A model generated the notes under the pieces. That model saw nothing but the letters and a program-made list of their open reading frames with translations, did no database searches and had not been told where the DNA came from. A stretch of DNA of 64,000 nt from Raphanus sativus. Taxonomy: Eukaryota > Streptophyta > Magnoliopsida > Brassicales > Brassicaceae. Below are positions 63,780 through 64,000 of the stretch, one piece after another; position 1 is the first letter of the stretch, and the number at the start of each line of letters is the position of its first letter. Both the position numbers and the translations under genes were made by a program. The stretch is taken from the NCBI RefSeq assembly GCF_000801105.2, contig NC_079516.1, positions 15,128,001-15,192,000 of the forward strand, in the 5' to 3' direction.

Positions 63780-64000
63780 TCAAAACATATATATAAAAAA
63801 TTAAAATTCTTTTTTATCTATAAAAAAATTAAAAATGGTTTTATAAATACATAAAAATAATTAAAAATCGTTTTTATCTATAAAAAATATTAAAAATATT
63901 TTTATCTACACAAAATTAATTAAAAATCGTTTTTAGCTATATAAAAATATTAAAAATAGTTTTTATCTACATAAAATTAATTAAAAATCGTTTTTATATA
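63780..64000. repeat. AT-rich repeats in an intron of the CACTA gene
   Basis: Several copies of TTAAAAATCGTTTTTATCTA and ATTAAAAATAGTTTTTATCT alternate to the window end, an AT-rich minisatellite inside the transposon intron. Confidence 0.6.

Larger units (their letters stand above)
61581..64000 (-). mobile_element. CACTA (En/Spm) DNA transposon, one end plus part of its gene
   Basis: Begins with the terminal motif CACTACAAGAAAACA, followed to about 62,090 by dense subterminal repeats, direct and inverted copies of TTCCGACGA / TCGTCGGAAT. Such arrays are where CACTA transposase binds. A minus-strand multi-exon gene (listed separately) follows. The element continues past the right end of the window, so its second terminus is not seen. 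Confidence 0.92.

Overview
This is nuclear plant DNA, almost certainly from a Brassica or a close Brassicaceae relative. The evidence is very AT-rich intergenic sequence, short GT-AG introns, genes that read as near-identical orthologues of Arabidopsis proteins, and abundant Brassicaceae-type Helitrons, a Katydid-like TRIM and a CACTA element. Gene names rest on protein families and Arabidopsis homologues recalled from memory; no database was searched.

Layout. 0-0.5 kb: the last two exons of a TOPLESS-related co-repressor gene (minus strand), broken by an internal deletion. 1.0-7.8 kb: two tandem copies of a two-exon gene for a small secreted six-cysteine peptide; the second has a complete Helitron in its intron. 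8-20 kb: gene-poor sequence with Helitrons, a complete TRIM with target-site duplication, and dispersed repeats. 20.3-22.4 kb: a five-exon clade-E PP2C phosphatase (EGR type). 25.2-25.8 kb: a relic of a C2H2 zinc-finger repressor that has lost its finger; its intact paralogue is at 40.4-41.2 kb. 26-33 kb: Helitrons. 33.5-36 kb: a decayed CIPK kinase pseudogene beside an unexplained small ORF. 36-45.4 kb: AT-rich repeats, a SINE-like element, a minus-strand Helitron with an internal tandem duplication, and three related palindrome-rich elements. 45.6-53.1 kb: the gene-dense part, with an alpha-tubulin gene (broken splice junction), RPL18, TOPP8 (PP1) and a small uL18-family protein. 53-61.5 kb: repeats and nested Helitrons. 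61.5-64 kb: one end of a CACTA (En/Spm) transposon with its Ptta/TNP1-like gene, running off the window.

The PP2C, intact C2H2 gene, RPL18, TOPP8 and uL18 gene appear collinear (reversed) with Arabidopsis At5g27930-At5g27820, as far as I recall. The tubulin, CIPK and TOPLESS-related pieces do not belong to that interval in my memory, and all three are damaged, so they may be transposed or duplicated segments now decaying.

The most unusual signal is a scattered set of at least twelve very short insertions (12-41 nt). Each is flanked by 8-19 bp direct repeats, and in almost every case an A or T run abuts one repeat. This resembles target-primed reverse transcription of extremely truncated templates; template-switching break repair is the main alternative. 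I found no CRISPR, operon or bacterial-type system, as expected for a plant nuclear window.
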